In this document: piece after piece, positions 11,741-23,700 of the stretch
Layout of the letters: each line of letters begins with the position of its first letter
How positions within the stretch are numbered: position 1 is the first letter of the stretch
DNA from: Gnetum montanum
Lineage: Eukaryota > Streptophyta > Gnetopsida > Gnetales > Gnetaceae
Length of the DNA stretch: 64,000 nucleotides
Assembly: GCA_015680685.1 (NCBI GenBank)
Contig: MNCI01009412.1
Location: 654,588-718,587 of the forward strand
Reading direction: 5' to 3'
Program-made: the position numbers and the translations under genes
The notes under the pieces: generated by a model
What the model was told of the DNA's origin: nothing
Seen by the model: only the letters and a program-made list of their open reading frames with translations
The model's database searches: none

Positions 11741-12965
11741 CTATGTAAGTAAGGGAAAGTCTTGGTCATGTAGTTGCTTCCTAACTAGGCATGGATTAGG
11801 GAATGTGCAAGGCTTAGGATCCTCTGGGAGGCTATTGGCTTCAACCACTCGTTTGGGTGCATTAGCCTTAGGTGCTGCATTGGTTGTTATAGGTGTACCA
11901 CCAAGAAACTCTTCTTCTAAAACTTGTTCCATGTCTATGTCATGGATAGTCGAAGAGGAAACGTTATCACCATGGATGATTACTTGATCAACTTCATATG
12001 GAAGGTGGATTTCTTTGTGGGTGGGATAGGAGATGGCACGTAGTTGGGCTAGCCAAGCACTGCCTAGAATCATGTTAAAACTTGGCATCTCCTCTATGAC
12101 AATGAAGTCTGCACTAGTGGGGAATTACTCTCTTGCCACAAAGGCTAAGTTGATTGTACCCTTGACTGTGATACATGATCCATTCAAGGATTTTATACAT
12201 GTGGTTTTGGTTGGCCTGATTTCATCTGCTATACCTAGTTTTTCAATGACGGAGTAAAGGACTACATTTGTTGCTGCACCATCATCAACATGCACTTTGC
12301 GAATTGTGCACTGTCCAACATGAATGCTAACGAATAGTGGAGCTGTAGTGACCTCCCTTTGTGTGGGGTTGAGTTTGACTACATCATCATGAAAGGCTAA
12401 GGTTGTTGAACCCAATTCTTGCAATGTAGGAGGCAACATCATTGCACATATGGATGTCTCATCTATAGGGATGTCCTCAGCAATAGGAATGGAGGCCACG
12501 ATCTGGGCCAATGCTTGATAGTAAGCAGATGAGGTCATGACTAGGTCATACAAACTCAATGTTGTGTTCTTTTTCTTTAGTATTTGTTTCACCTGGGTTA
12601 GTGCAGCTACGAAGTCATTGTCATTAACTATTGTGTTGGCTTTGACTTCCTCAATGTGGCTTGAGAGACAAATCTCTCGCAGAGGGGACTTAAGCTTGGT
12701 CTGCTTGGCCTGCTTGGGGGTAGGGACCCCAGTGTTTAGTTGTTGTTTGATGGTTGTGGCCTTTGCTTTAGCCATGGGGGTTTCAAGGTGCTCATTTGTC
12801 CTCTTGCATTGCCATTTGGTGGGCCTACCCAAGTTGCTAGTGGGATCAACCCTTGAAGGAGAAGGGATCGAAATGTTGCCCACTGTTAGGCTTCAGGTAG
12901 GTGAGGGGCCATCACGTTGTGGCAATCTTATGAAAAATGGTGATTTAGGTAGAGTTGTTGCATGG
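11741..12965 (-). pseudogene. Protease and linker of element B, nearly intact
   Basis: Two adjacent minus-strand frames, 12125-12883 (252 codons) and 11741-12088 (115 codons), are separated by one TAA. The first has a pre-protease segment (LYDLVMTSSAYYQALAQI), then the active-site region VHVDDGAATNVVLYSVIEKL, then KSLNGSCITVKGTINLAF. The second begins MPSFNMILGSAWLAQLRAIS and YPTHKEIHLPYE, the C-terminal part of a Tat-type retropepsin and its linker. The active site reads D-D-G-A rather than D-S/T-G-A. In A the same region is much more damaged. The frame ends at 11741 with no RT behind it. Confidence 0.8.
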
Positions 12966-15140
12966 TCAACTTGTTGTGGCACCTTGAAGACAAAAGGTTG
13001 CTTAGCGTCATGCCAGTTTAATGTCTTAGCAGACGATTATTGTGGAACTTTGACCACAAAGGATGTTGTGGCTGCCTGAGGTGGCACTTTGATAACAAAT
13101 GGAGGCCTCTTTCTTGTGGAGGTAGAGGGAATCCTTACCTTGCTGGGAGGCACACGGTTCACAAAAGGTTGTTGCATAGGTTTAGACTTACCACCTATGC
13201 TAATGGAATTTATGACATAGAAGGCATCATCTGTATTGGATTGACTCACCGTGTTAAACACCAATTGGCCATGTTCTATCATTCTCTACAAGTTATCCTG
13301 CAAAGCATGACAGTTGTTTGTACTGTGACTAGCCAATTGGTGGTAATGATAGTATTGGTCCAACTTGAAGTGTTGTGGAACTGGGGGCTCGTTTGGTACT
13401 GCTAAAGTGGGGTTCCTTAGTAGTTCGTAGTACCTATCATGTTTTTGACAGGTAACTGCTAATACATGTTTGTGTTGGATTTGCCCAACTTTCAAGAGTT
13501 TCTCTAATAATTTAGAGGGTTGCACCGGTAGCGGTGTATACTTTGAGTGGTCCTTGCATTGAAAGTTGGGTCTTGGGGTAGCCCTTGTCAATGTAGGTGA
13601 GTTGGTGCCAGAATTGATAGTTTTGTTAGTTGGGGCTTTAGGCTACTTAGCTATTGGGCCCCAGTTGGTTGTTTTTGTGCTTGCGGCTACTATTATCACT
13701 ATTGTTTTTTGCTTGCAAGCATGTTGGTTTCTGTAGGCCACATAGGTTGGGTCATTGCTAGCTTGTGCTGCTTCCTCTATGCTTTTTGCTTGGGCAAATG
13801 CTTGGCTAAGAGACTTTGGGGCTAGATAATATAGTTTGGACTTGATGAAGTCATTCATTGAACCTTTGAAGATAGCTAGTAGGTGTGTCTCCACTAAGGG
13901 TTCATGCATTTCATTTAATGCAGCATTCCAACATTGGAGGAATTTTGGCATGTGCTCTAGAGGCCCCTATTTAACTTGCATAAGTTGGTCAAGGGTTGCT
14001 TCAGGCTTTAGGTTGTACCTGAAGTGTGTCACAAATTGGCTTATTAGATCCTCCAGAGACGAGATTGAGGCCTTGGGGAGTGTGTGATACCAGTCCAAGG
14101 CCTTTCCAGTGAGTGACATGGGGAACATGCGCATGATGGTATGTGGCCAAGCTTGAAGGATTAGGCATTCAGATCAAAATGTGACCAAGTTTGCATTGGA
14201 GTCCCCTTCTCCTTTGTACTTGGTGAATTGTGGTAGCTGGACCCTAGGCAGGAGAGTTAGAGGTGGTACCGTAGGAATTATGGGATCATCTTGGTAGAAG
14301 TCCACCACCTTGATGGTGTCAGAGGAGGTAACCTTAAGTCAGTTGATCTCCTTTATCAAGCTTTGGATTAGTTGAAATGCCTGATCCAAGCTTGGGGATG
14401 TGCCAGTCAATTGCATTGACTGGGATTGGGTAAGTTGCATAGAATGGGGTTGAATTATTGGTTGTGGAGTTTGCCAGTTTAACGTCGTAGCAGACGGTTG
14501 TTGCTAGTTTAACAATGTAGTAGATGATTGTTAATGTATTGGTTGCATGATTGGTGCGGTAATTGGAGTGGGCCACACATGGGTGGGTTGGATGGACATG
14601 GTAGACATCGATGAGACAGGCGGGATGTAGGATGCCCGAGTTTTTTGGGGCTGGGAGGTGGCCCTTGCATGAGCATAGTGCTAGGAAAATGCATTACTTG
14701 CTTGCGAGGAAGGCTAAATTGGCATGGTCACTATCTTGGAGGGGATGGATGGACCAAATCGAGGAGGGGCTGTAATAAGGAGTGGTCATTGGAAGATGGT
14801 GTGGAGGGGGCTCTCATGCTTGGAGTGGGCCTCAAACTCATCTTCCTCATTTTGTGAGGCTTCCTTGTAAGTTGTCCCTGCATCATGCTTATTTGCACAG
14901 ATGAGTTGGGACAACAACTAGTGGTAGGGCTCCGTGAGTGGGATTATGTCAAACAAGGAGGGGTTATACTCTTGTCCATTCTGGTGGACTCGTTCATAGT
15001 TTTGTTTTGCTTCCAAATTGAGGTAATCCACTGTTAGTACTACTTGGATTTTGGCACAAATGAAATTGTATTTTTCATGGCTAAACATGGCATGATTTGG
15101 CCAGATTGTGGCATAAAATGTGTTAGACATCAACGTAGAA
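12966..15140 (-). pseudogene. Gag of element B, broken by stops
   Basis: Reading leftwards, an N-terminal segment starts near 15138 (MNPNQPSTLMSNTFYATIW) and carries NGQEYNPSLFDIIPL. The capsid-type block at about 13980-14120 has GKALDWYHTLPKASISSLED. The frame 13643-13951 holds FLQCWNAALNEMHEPLVE and FIKSKLYYLAP. A nucleocapsid-like HYHQLASHSTNNCHALQ lies at 13286-13390. After it are repeats of PPFVIKVPP. At 13011-13035 and 14473-14530 copies of the AGTTTAACGTC motif sit inside the coding region, which suggests that the minisatellite spread into gag. Several TAG codons interrupt the frame. Confidence 0.75.
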
Positions 15141-15368
15141 GGTTGATTTGGATTCATATTCACAGATCTGATTGTGAGAGTTGCAATTTGCAGAAAATGG
15201 CTAACTCTGAAAACAGCAGGAAAATGATGAAGTCTATCAATAGCAAAAAAATGGCTAAGTATATAAATATAGAAAATGGCTAGGTATAACAATGCAAAAA
15301 AAAAATGCAAAGTATAAAAATGCAGAAAAAATGCTAAGTATGAAAACTGCTAAAAACTTAGGTTCAGG
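15141..15368 (-). other. Leader of element B
   Basis: This stretch between primer site and gag start holds short A-rich tandem pieces (AAAAATGGCTAAGTATA, AAAAATGCTAAGTATGAAAA). No gene is supported. Confidence 0.5.
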
Positions 15369-15385
15369 CCCTCCTTCTAGCACAA
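15369..15385 (-). other. Primer-binding site of element B
   Basis: The minus strand reads TTGTGCTAGAAGGAGGG, aligned with the site of A at 1714-1730 and lying 7 nt beyond the LTR end. A tRNA-Leu-like primer is inferred; this copy has lost part of the match. Confidence 0.45.
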
Positions 15386-16044
15386 AAAAAACTATTGCGA
15401 TAGAAAATGTTGATGACTGGAAACACCGAGATGTCTCTAGGAAAAACAGTTTAAACCCCGGATCTGTGCGAGGGCCATGCTGGATTAAATAGAAATGGGG
15501 CACCCTAAATGGTCTGGTCAATCAAACAGGAACTTAACCAGTGTACAATAATCCTTTTCCAAACAATTATTTTAAATGGGACACCTTGTGGTAAAATAAA
15601 AGAAAATGTAATATGCATAGCAGTAGAAACATGCTAAAGCACGTAACAGGGCAATGGACATGATTAAATGCTTAACAATACCAAAAAAATGATCAATTCT
15701 ATAATCATCCAAATAGAGAGTTTGAATAGAAAGATGGACTACCCTGAAAAGGGGTTACAGATATAAAAAGTGTACAATAGGCACAGTAGGAGCGGAGTCA
15801 CAGCCTTGGTGGTGTTGGGTGATGAGATCTGGTGCTCACTATGATAAATTATGCCTCCTAAGTTGGTGGTCACAGTGTACCATGCGATGTAGTTGTGCCT
15901 CTTTGTTGGTGTGATGTGCTCTGGGTCTCGTTCGCCTAGGGAGCTAAGTGCTAAGATGCCAAAATGCCCAAATGCCTTACTAGTGAAGAAAAAATGGAAG
16001 CCTCCCCTCTTTTCTCCTCTTCTGAAAAAAAGAGGGTGCAGAAG

Positions 16045-16052
16045 TATTTATA
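16045..16052 (-). promoter_or_regulatory. TATA box of right LTR B
   Basis: The minus strand reads CCCTATAAATACTTCTGC, at the same place as in the left LTR. This is the copy that would drive sense transcription of B. Confidence 0.65.
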
Positions 16053-16104
16053 GGGCTAGGGTTAACACAAAAATGTGGATCAGGTGCCACGTGGCAGTGC
16101 GGTA

Positions 16105-16330
16105 GGTAACTACGTGTAACAACGCATAATAGCACGTAACAGCATAGCGTAATAGGGTTTACACTATGCAGCGTAGCAGCACGTAACAATGTAGCGTAAC
16201 AAGGTGCTACGCTACATAGTGTAGCAAGGTGCTACGCTACACAGTGTAGCAAGGTGTTACGCTACGCTACCTAGCAGTGCATAACAACGTAGCGTAATAA
16301 GATGCTACACTATGCAACATAGCAGCGCAT
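16105..16330. repeat. GTAGC/GTAAC minisatellite in right LTR B
   Basis: Same motif family as 9720-10010 (GCGTAACAAGGTGCTACGC, TGTAGCAAGG) with fewer units. Confidence 0.7.
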
Positions 16331-16405
16331 TGAAAGTGCCATCATTCTGACACTTAATCATATTTGCAATCATGATGCTGAGACCTGAAATTTTGTGGTG
16401 TTTCA

Positions 16406-16410
16406 TCATC
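16406..16410. other. Target-site duplication of B, right
   Basis: TCATC, identical to 8999-9003. Confidence 0.85.
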
Positions 16411-18169
16411 CATTCCTTCTAGTGGGTTTTGAGCTTACACCATTGGATAAATGTGCTTTATCCAAGGCTTAGAAAGTTAGCTTAGGTCTTGGGAAACCCA
16501 TTGCCCATTCCTATACATGACCATAAACTTCACAAACCTTTTCATATAACCCACAAAAAATGCAAAGTGCATGTGGATTATTGTAGAGATGTCTACAACA
16601 TAGAGTCTAAGGATCTCCTCTTAAATCCCAATAGCCAAGGTAGCTACCTAGTTGAACATTGTGTCATCCATTAGGACCTTCTTGAAGGTCCACCCCTACA
16701 CAATGCCAATCTCCTTCTTTTATGATAATAGTTTAGGAAATGCATGAGACCTGAACAAAGGATATGACTACTTTTCATCAGGGTTGATGGAGTCATTCAT
16801 GGAAATTTCAAAGTGGCCCATGTTGACACCAAGCTACTCTAAAACTTCATCATAATGGCCTGATTCTTTACTATTCTTGTTGGAATCTTTGCCCCATTAT
16901 CAAGGACACCATACAAGTCACAAAAGAGGCCTACATCAATATCCATGTTAACCTTCACACCCTAGATGATGGTGCTAAAATGATCAATATTTTCATCAAA
17001 AGAGTTGATGACATGCAACATCTTCATAGTAGTGATAGAAGGGATAGATACCATAAATACATTAAGAAAACTTGCATGTTTGATGTTTTCTTGAACATAC
17101 CTAGGCACTTATTACCTCCACCATTCCTATGCTAGTATCACCTCACTAAACTTTAGGATGAGGGTATCCTCATGATGTGCCCCTAGAAATTGTATGGAGA
17201 CATCAATAGAGGTGGAAGGTCCTACAAAGTAGCAACCAAAATTTAGCATCAACATAAGCAAAATTTAACATCTATCCAAAGTAATAGAACATGTAGAGTT
17301 ATAACCATGAAACACTAGAAGCTATAGCCTTTATGTTTACTTTTCCTTTTCTTCTTTGGTTTGGTTTGAGTAGAGGTCCCAACTACAAGGGTATGATCCA
17401 TGCTATCAGAGTCTACCCACCAGTTGTGCATCATCCCATCATCCTTACACTTCTTCTATACAAGGCTGAACCTTAAAGCGTATGCATCAGAGTCCCCTTA
17501 TAACTATTGATACACAACAGTTCTTATCTAAAGACTCTTGGTGAATTCATTTAAAGTACTTTGAGCCACTACCAAGATTTGATCATTGATGATCAATCCT
17601 TGATCATTGACATTGTGCTTGCAAGAAGTTTGTAAAACCAATGAAGTTAGGAAAGCTACTTAAGCCAAAAGCATAAAAAAATTACAATAATTATGTTTAC
17701 CCCTGTAAATGATGCATGGTGCTAGGTAGGTTCTGGAATAATGTATGGGCTCTATGCACCACCATTAGAGTATTGTTAGCATTATACTAACTATACTCTA
17801 ACATTATATAGATATATGTGAGGTAACGTGGACTAATAGCATCTGATGCTCCTCCTGGTGGTGGCTTGTTTCTAATGAACCTAGCCATATCTCTGGATAA
17901 GTATAACCATAACATCACATTGAAGGTTTGTAGAATTTAGGCAAGGAATTCCCTTGCCCTAGGCTGGAACCATAGTGAAGCCTTCCCCAAAGGCATATTG
18001 GGGAGTGGGGTATTAGTCTTGGGCTGATTAATGTAGCCAAAAATACCCACCAACTCCATGATGATGAGGATGGGCTTCAAGAAAACATTGCATGAAGCAA
18101 AACAAAAGCATTATGACCAATTGGAATTACTTAACAAATTTGGAAAAACATCTAATCGGAGGTGAAATT

Positions 18170-18425
18170 TGCCTTTGTAAAAAGCTCCAAGGTGTTTATC
18201 TAAATTAGCTTAAGGAAATACTTAGCAAATTTTGAAAAAACATCTAGTTGAAGGTGAAATTAGCCTATATAAAAAGCTATAAGATGTTTATCTAAGTTGG
18301 CTTAATAAATTCCATAAAAGCATTATTACTATCTTTTATAGCCTTCTAAAAAGCTCTAAGATGTTTATCTAAGTTGGCTTAAGAAATTCCATGAAAGCAT
18401 TATTTATATCTTTTATGGCCTTCTA
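18170..18425. repeat. Tandem repeat in intron 1 of the antisense gene
   Basis: Three diverged copies of a unit of about 80-110 bp with AAAAGCTCTAAGATGTTTAT and AAGTTGGCTTAA, followed by AAATTCCATGAAAGCATTAT in the last two. Confidence 0.75.
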
Positions 18426-18939
18426 CTTCATAACCAAAATATTATAACCAAAACTTTATAGCCAAGACTAATCATTAGTGTAAAGTATGCATAAATCTAA
18501 AAAACATGCATAAATTTAGAAAAAAGGCATCAAAACTGAACATAAACTTAGAAAAAAAGCATTGAACCTATGCATAAATTTAGAAAAAAGCATTAAAATT
18601 CAAAAAATCATATAACCATAAGCTTTTTAAAAATAGTAAAGCTTTTTGTCATAAAAAATATATTTAAAACATATGTTTTACATGTTAATAAGAAAAAGCT
18701 ACACATATCAATCACTTCCATCCCCAAAGGGGTAATGTGCTACAACTATTGTTTCACCTTATCTACACAACCATAACCAAAAATTTATCAAAAGTTCATA
18801 CAAGCTTCAATTTTAATGATTCCACTATAGAAAGAATCTTGGCATCACAATCTTTGTAGCCATAACCATTGCAAATAGAAATACATAGCTATTTTCACAT
18901 AGAATATAGATGAAATTAGCAAAAATTGTAGTTGTCACC

Positions 18940-19290
18940 ATTAAATCATTTTTGCACAGGGTTGGTAAAAAATTCGTTTGAGCTCCAAACAGAATGATTC
19001 TATATCATTTGAAAGCTTAAATCAAGCCCTATGTGCCATATTAAAGAAAATTTAAAAACCTTGTCATTTATTTAGAAGAAATTTACCAATGTGGACAAAA
19101 TTTGGCAAACAGCACAAACCCCCTTTTGACATAGGCTTAATGAAAAATTTGTAAAAAAATTGTTTTAGGTCCAATCGGAGTGATTCTACCTCTGTTGGAA
19201 ATCTAAAGCCAAGACCTACCCAAATATAACCAAAAAATATCCAAAAACCCTTCCATTTAATTAGAAACAATTCATGAATTTACATGAAAA
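18940..19290. repeat. Diverged duplication of about 180 bp in intron 1
   Basis: 18960-19110 and 19140-19290 share AAAAATT(C/T)GT, a CTCCAA/GTCCAA pair, GATTCTA and CATTTA followed by TTAGAA. No coding potential is seen. Confidence 0.5.
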
Positions 19291-20159
19291 TCTAAAAATG
19301 GCATAGAAACCCAATTGCATGACCTTAGGAAAATAGCCATAACTCAATCATTTCAAAGCCAAATTGAATAAGATAAAAGGAATTGGAAATCCTAAACATA
19401 GGGATACAAACCCATAATAATGGATTTGAAAAAAATGTAGCCATTTTCTTAGGAAAAAAATACACAACATTGCTTTCTTTTCCTATGTAAAAAGCTTACA
19501 ATTTAAAACCCAACTTAACATAGCCAAAATAGATGAAACGATCCATACCCATTAGAAAACACAAAAAAATAAAGGATTAGTATTTTGTTGAAATTTTATC
19601 TTGATAAATGCTTTTTCCTAGATCTTAAAAAATTATCATACCCCCAAAATTTTGAGAAAAAGTAGGAAAATAGTAGGCTTTACTTTAAAATATTGAGTCT
19701 GTTAAGACAAAAACAATGAAACGACCATGGATCCATGTGGAAATAGCCAAAATAAGAGGTGGGATTTCATCATAATTTTGATTTAGTACCTCTATCAACA
19801 TAGATTTGAAAAAAATGTCCCCACAAGTGGCAAGAAAAATATAAGAAAATTAATAAAACTAGATTAAAAACCAAGAAAAAAAAGGTAGAACTACCTACAT
19901 TGGAGTAGTGACAGATGAGGCTAGGATGGAGATAGGCCTAGCTAATTTTGATAGCTCCCTAGCATGGTCATCTACCTTTTAGATCTTAAAATTTTGTCTT
20001 TTTCTTCCACATTGTTTTGGCACCATGGTAGGCCCAATGCTAGGAGAGTCTGAAGATGAGAAGGATAGAGGTTCAACGCTATGTGGAAGAAAGATGGAAG
20101 GCTTCCACACTAAGAATGGATTACTTCTACCATAAAAATCTCTCTTAGATCTCTCCTCC

Positions 20160-23100
20160 AATATTTAGTGTCCAAGAATGTGAATTATGATCAAAAACAT
20201 ACATAATTTAGCATTAAAAACTACATCTCCTAAACGTCCACCTCTAAACCCTAGCTACTAATTTAGTTAACCATAACTCCAATTGCATTGAAGTGTAAAG
20301 GGGGAAAACTTTCTTCAATGTTGAGATTGGTGGAAAATAGCTTCACTTTTCAAATTTCAAAAGTTTTGGATTATGGGTCCTATCATACGCCTTCCCTCCT
20401 ATACAAAAAACTGCAACACTAAGTTTTGGTCAGTTTTGAAAATAAAAAAAAATGTTCCAACCTTAACTCCCATGCATCCATGTTGGGGATAGAATTCCTA
20501 GCATGCATGAATGCCTCCCATTTTACAAAATCATTAAAACATAGCTATTTACCATTTTTAGTAACTTGAACCTACCTTTTTCAACCCTAGGATCCCAAAA
20601 CAGGGGTGAAACACTATCAAAATGGAGAAAATTGGGATTCCAAGTTGGGGCAACACTTCCCAATTTGGAACAAAATGGGATAGCATTCATTCTTATCCTA
20701 CACCAGCCATCTAGCCTATGTTTGATCCTAAAGTGGTTCCCCACATGACCTAGAACCCCTCCAAGCATCCCCAGCTATCCTAGAACCTCATCAAACCTAG
20801 TCAAAACCTTGGGATTTGGTGTTTCCACATTAGGGGAGGCTTCATGCATGTTTATCATCTCATTCCTAGTGTGGAGGAAAAGGGGAAAGCCAAAAATAAC
20901 GTAAATCAACTACCTAGTAGCCATTTTTCAAAGCCTGGTGATCCTTATACCCTATTGGAATCCTCTAGAGATTCCAAAAGCCCTAAAAGGGATCAAATAT
21001 GACACAAAACTTCAATCCCCATCTCATCCAGGTTGGGGCCTCCATGTCAACCATGGATGAAAAGGGAAAAAATATATGAGGCACTCAGGATCCTCCAAAC
21101 TACTAGATCTTGGCACCTGGTGTTGACCGTCAACACTAGCAATCCCAAAGGCTGACATGCATGGTTGATTAATTGTCAAACTAGTCTACATCTAAATTTT
21201 TTAGTTCTTCCATGTTAAGGGAGATCCCTTTTACATTTCATAGTGTGGAAACTCAAGTTGATGAATCTAAAAATGTCCAAGAAGAAGAAACAACCATAAA
21301 ATGCCTTGTGCCTAACACTAGAACCTTCACAACCTTTCCAAATGCTAATAGAATGCAAAAAAATCAACCTACTAAGGTTCTTACATGATAAGGAGGATCT
21401 TTTCCATGCTGGGCATTCTAGTCCTAGTGTGGATAGAAGAAGGGACATCAAAACTATTAAATTTTGCAAGTAGTTTAACTTCCAGAAGCAACCCAAACCT
21501 TTCAAAACTCACTAGACTTCCAAAAGTCATCTAAAATGACCAAAACTACCTCATCTTGGTTCTCCATACTAAGGGAATCCTATCCATGCTAATCCTCCAC
21601 ACTTAGTGTGGATGGAGGGGAAAATCTTGAAAACCCTCTCATAGCCTTCAGAGTAACCATATTTTAACTTTAGACATTGATAGACAATGCTAGTAACCCT
21701 ATAGACACTCATGCACAGTCAAAATTGACCGAACATAGCCAAAAAATCCTTCCTCCCTAATCTTCCATGTTGAGCATGGATGCCCCAACATGGGAAAAAG
21801 GTGAAAAGGTCAAACATTTCCTAATAACCCATGGAATGACCAAATTTTGACATTGCATATCAATAATTGACACTAGCTACCTTAGAAGCTTGCATCCATA
21901 GCCAGAAATAATGGAAAATGGAAAAAAAAAAAAAACATGGTTTCCTAGTTCGTCCATGCTAAGAACCACCTCTTCCATGCTACCCAGTGTGGAAGAAAAT
22001 GGAAAACTTTAGGGAAACTCCAAAATAGCCTCTAGAGACCTTAACTAAACATCAAAATTCCCTATGTATGTCCTAGAATCTTAATTGCACATCCTAAGAC
22101 CCTCAAGTTGTTCAAAATTGACCATGAATAGCTAGAAAGCCTTTTTCCCCAATCTTCCACATTGAGCATGGAAAACCCCAACATTGAAAAATAGAGGAAA
22201 CTTCAAAAATCACATCATAACCATTAAAATAATTAGGCATTGACAATTAACATTAGCAACCTTGAAGATCTACATGCATTACCAGAAGTAATACAAAATG
22301 ATAAAAAGTTATTTTCCCCTAGTTTTCCATGCTGTACATACTATTCCTAGCATGGAAAAATAAGGTAAACTCAAAAACCATCAAGAAAGCCTTCAGAATA
22401 TCCAAACGTGAGCTCAAATCCTAGTCCTTAATCTCAATAACCTTGGACGCACACAAGCATGATCGATTGAGGCCAAAACTAGCCCAGATCTAAGATTTAT
22501 GACTCTTCTATGTTGGGGATCTCCTCCTCTACATTTTCTAGTGTGGAAAATGAGGGGGAGACTCATTTGAAGCTCCTAAACACCCTTAGAATTACATAAA
22601 ATGAGCATACATGCATTCTAGAACCCTATATCCACCTTCTAAAGCCTTCAAACCTTAGAATATTAATCCCATATGGCCAAAAAAATGGTTTTCCCTAGTC
22701 TTCCATGCTAAGCTCCATACCCCTTGAAAAGGGGAAAAATCTCAAAATCCACTTGAAAGTACACAAAAATACGAAATTTTGACATGGGGACATAGCCCTT
22801 GGCCCTAGCAACTTCAGAAGTTAACATGCATAGTTGATTATGATTCAAATTGATGTAGATATGGGATTCTTACTTCATTCATGCTAGAGGAGGCCCCTTC
22901 CATGCTGGGCAGCATGGAAATAAGAGGGGAAAGCTTCTTTTCCACTCTTGGTGACAATATGACACTTCTGAAAGCCAAAGATCTACATTGAAGAAGCCTA
23001 GGACCTCATAGCCCTGAGATTTGGCTTGTTTTGACTTATTTCAATCTCAAAAAATAATTGCCCTTAATCTTCCATGCTGGAGAAATTCCCCCAACATGGA

Positions 23101-23700
23101 AATAAGGTGGAATATTCTATATGCCATTAAAAAACATTCAAACATACCTAGAATAATCCAAAAACTTTGAGAATCATGATTCATATCCCTAAGGATCTAG
23201 AAACCTAGTCAACATGCTCTTAAACCACTCTAGATTCATGGATTATGTGTTCCCCATTCTTCCACACTTGAGATACTATGCTCAAGATGGAAAAAGGAGG
23301 GGAAGCTATTTCAACATGTTTTTACACTTAAAATCAACTCAAACTACCTAAAAATGAAGCTAGAGGATGCATAACTTCTAGATCTAGGTTCTGGTTACTC
23401 GTTTGACCCTATTTTGACTAATTTTTTGGTTTTCCACACTGAGGCCCCTTTCTTCCAGAATGGATAACATGGAAATAATGGGGGAAGGTTCTATAACCTA
23501 CTTTTTAACCTTTACAGACCTCTAGAGTGCCTAATTTTGAGCATTTTATCTTAAGCTACCTTGGGAAGGTCTTGGAACATATTTTTCTTGGTTTTCACAT
23601 TAAGGGTCCTTATTACCATGTTGAGCTTAGCATGGAAGCCTCAAAAGACTTCATTTTGGGGTCGAAATAGCCTAGAAATAGCCCTAACTAAGGCTCAAAC
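20160..23700. repeat. Degenerate tandem array between antisense gene and RT in A
   Basis: About 15-18 diverged units of roughly 170-200 bp, each with a TCTTCCATGCT-type block and an AGCATGGAA or AGTGTGGAA block tens of bases later (for example near 21560, 21760, 21950, 22150, 22330, 22700, 22890, 23070, 23260, 23440 and 23620). Many units carry CATAGCC and a caaaattga-like stretch. No gene is seen. It lies upstream of exon 1 of the antisense gene and before RT. The core motif matches the motif cluster in LTR A. Confidence 0.7.

Larger units (their letters stand above)
9004..16405 (-). mobile_element. Element B: Tat-type LTR element with gag-protease only
   Basis: Two LTRs (9004-10084 and 15393-16405) are flanked by TCATC on both sides. 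The order on the minus strand is 5' LTR, primer site, gag, protease, about 1.6 kb of non-coding DNA, polypurine tract, 3' LTR. No RT, RNase H or integrase motif is present in the 5.3 kb between the LTRs. Gag and protease are related to those of A. It inserted into exon 4 of the antisense gene of A, so it is younger than A. It would have needed enzymes from another element to move. Confidence 0.85.
15393..16405 (-). repeat. 5' LTR of element B
   Basis: The partner of 9004-10084, shorter because the GTAGC minisatellite (16105-16330) has fewer units. TATA candidate at 16045-16052. The copies differ mainly by transitions. Confidence 0.9.
16411..20026 (-). pseudogene. Antisense gene carried by element A: exons 1-4 (upstream part)
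   Basis: Minus-strand model: exon 1 19899-20026 (first Met MVPKQCGRKRQ, ending in phase 2), exon 2 about 17701-18087, exon 3 17341-17617, exon 4 from 17221 leftwards to 16411 and beyond B. Introns are 18088-19898, 17618-17700 and 17222-17340. Exon 2 has LKPILIIMELVGIFGYI and SLWFQPRAREFL. Exon 3 ends in PKKKRK, like a nuclear localisation signal, and joins exon 4 in phase (RPSTSIDVSIQFL). Exon 4 contains FCDLYGVLDNG. The copy in F has matching exons at 32183-32304, 30405-30828 and 30033-30306. Stops and a mutated acceptor of exon 2 (AG to AA) show decay. Product family not recognised; a captured host gene is possible. Confidence 0.7.

Noticed and set aside
11685-13405. Plus-strand open frames of 70-180 codons across the protease and gag of B
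   Set aside because: They are antisense shadows of the clearly homologous minus-strand gag-protease frames.
20160-23700. Regularly spaced repeats that could suggest a CRISPR array
   Set aside because: Units are long, strongly diverged and lie within a plant retrotransposon; there are no identical short repeats or unique spacers.
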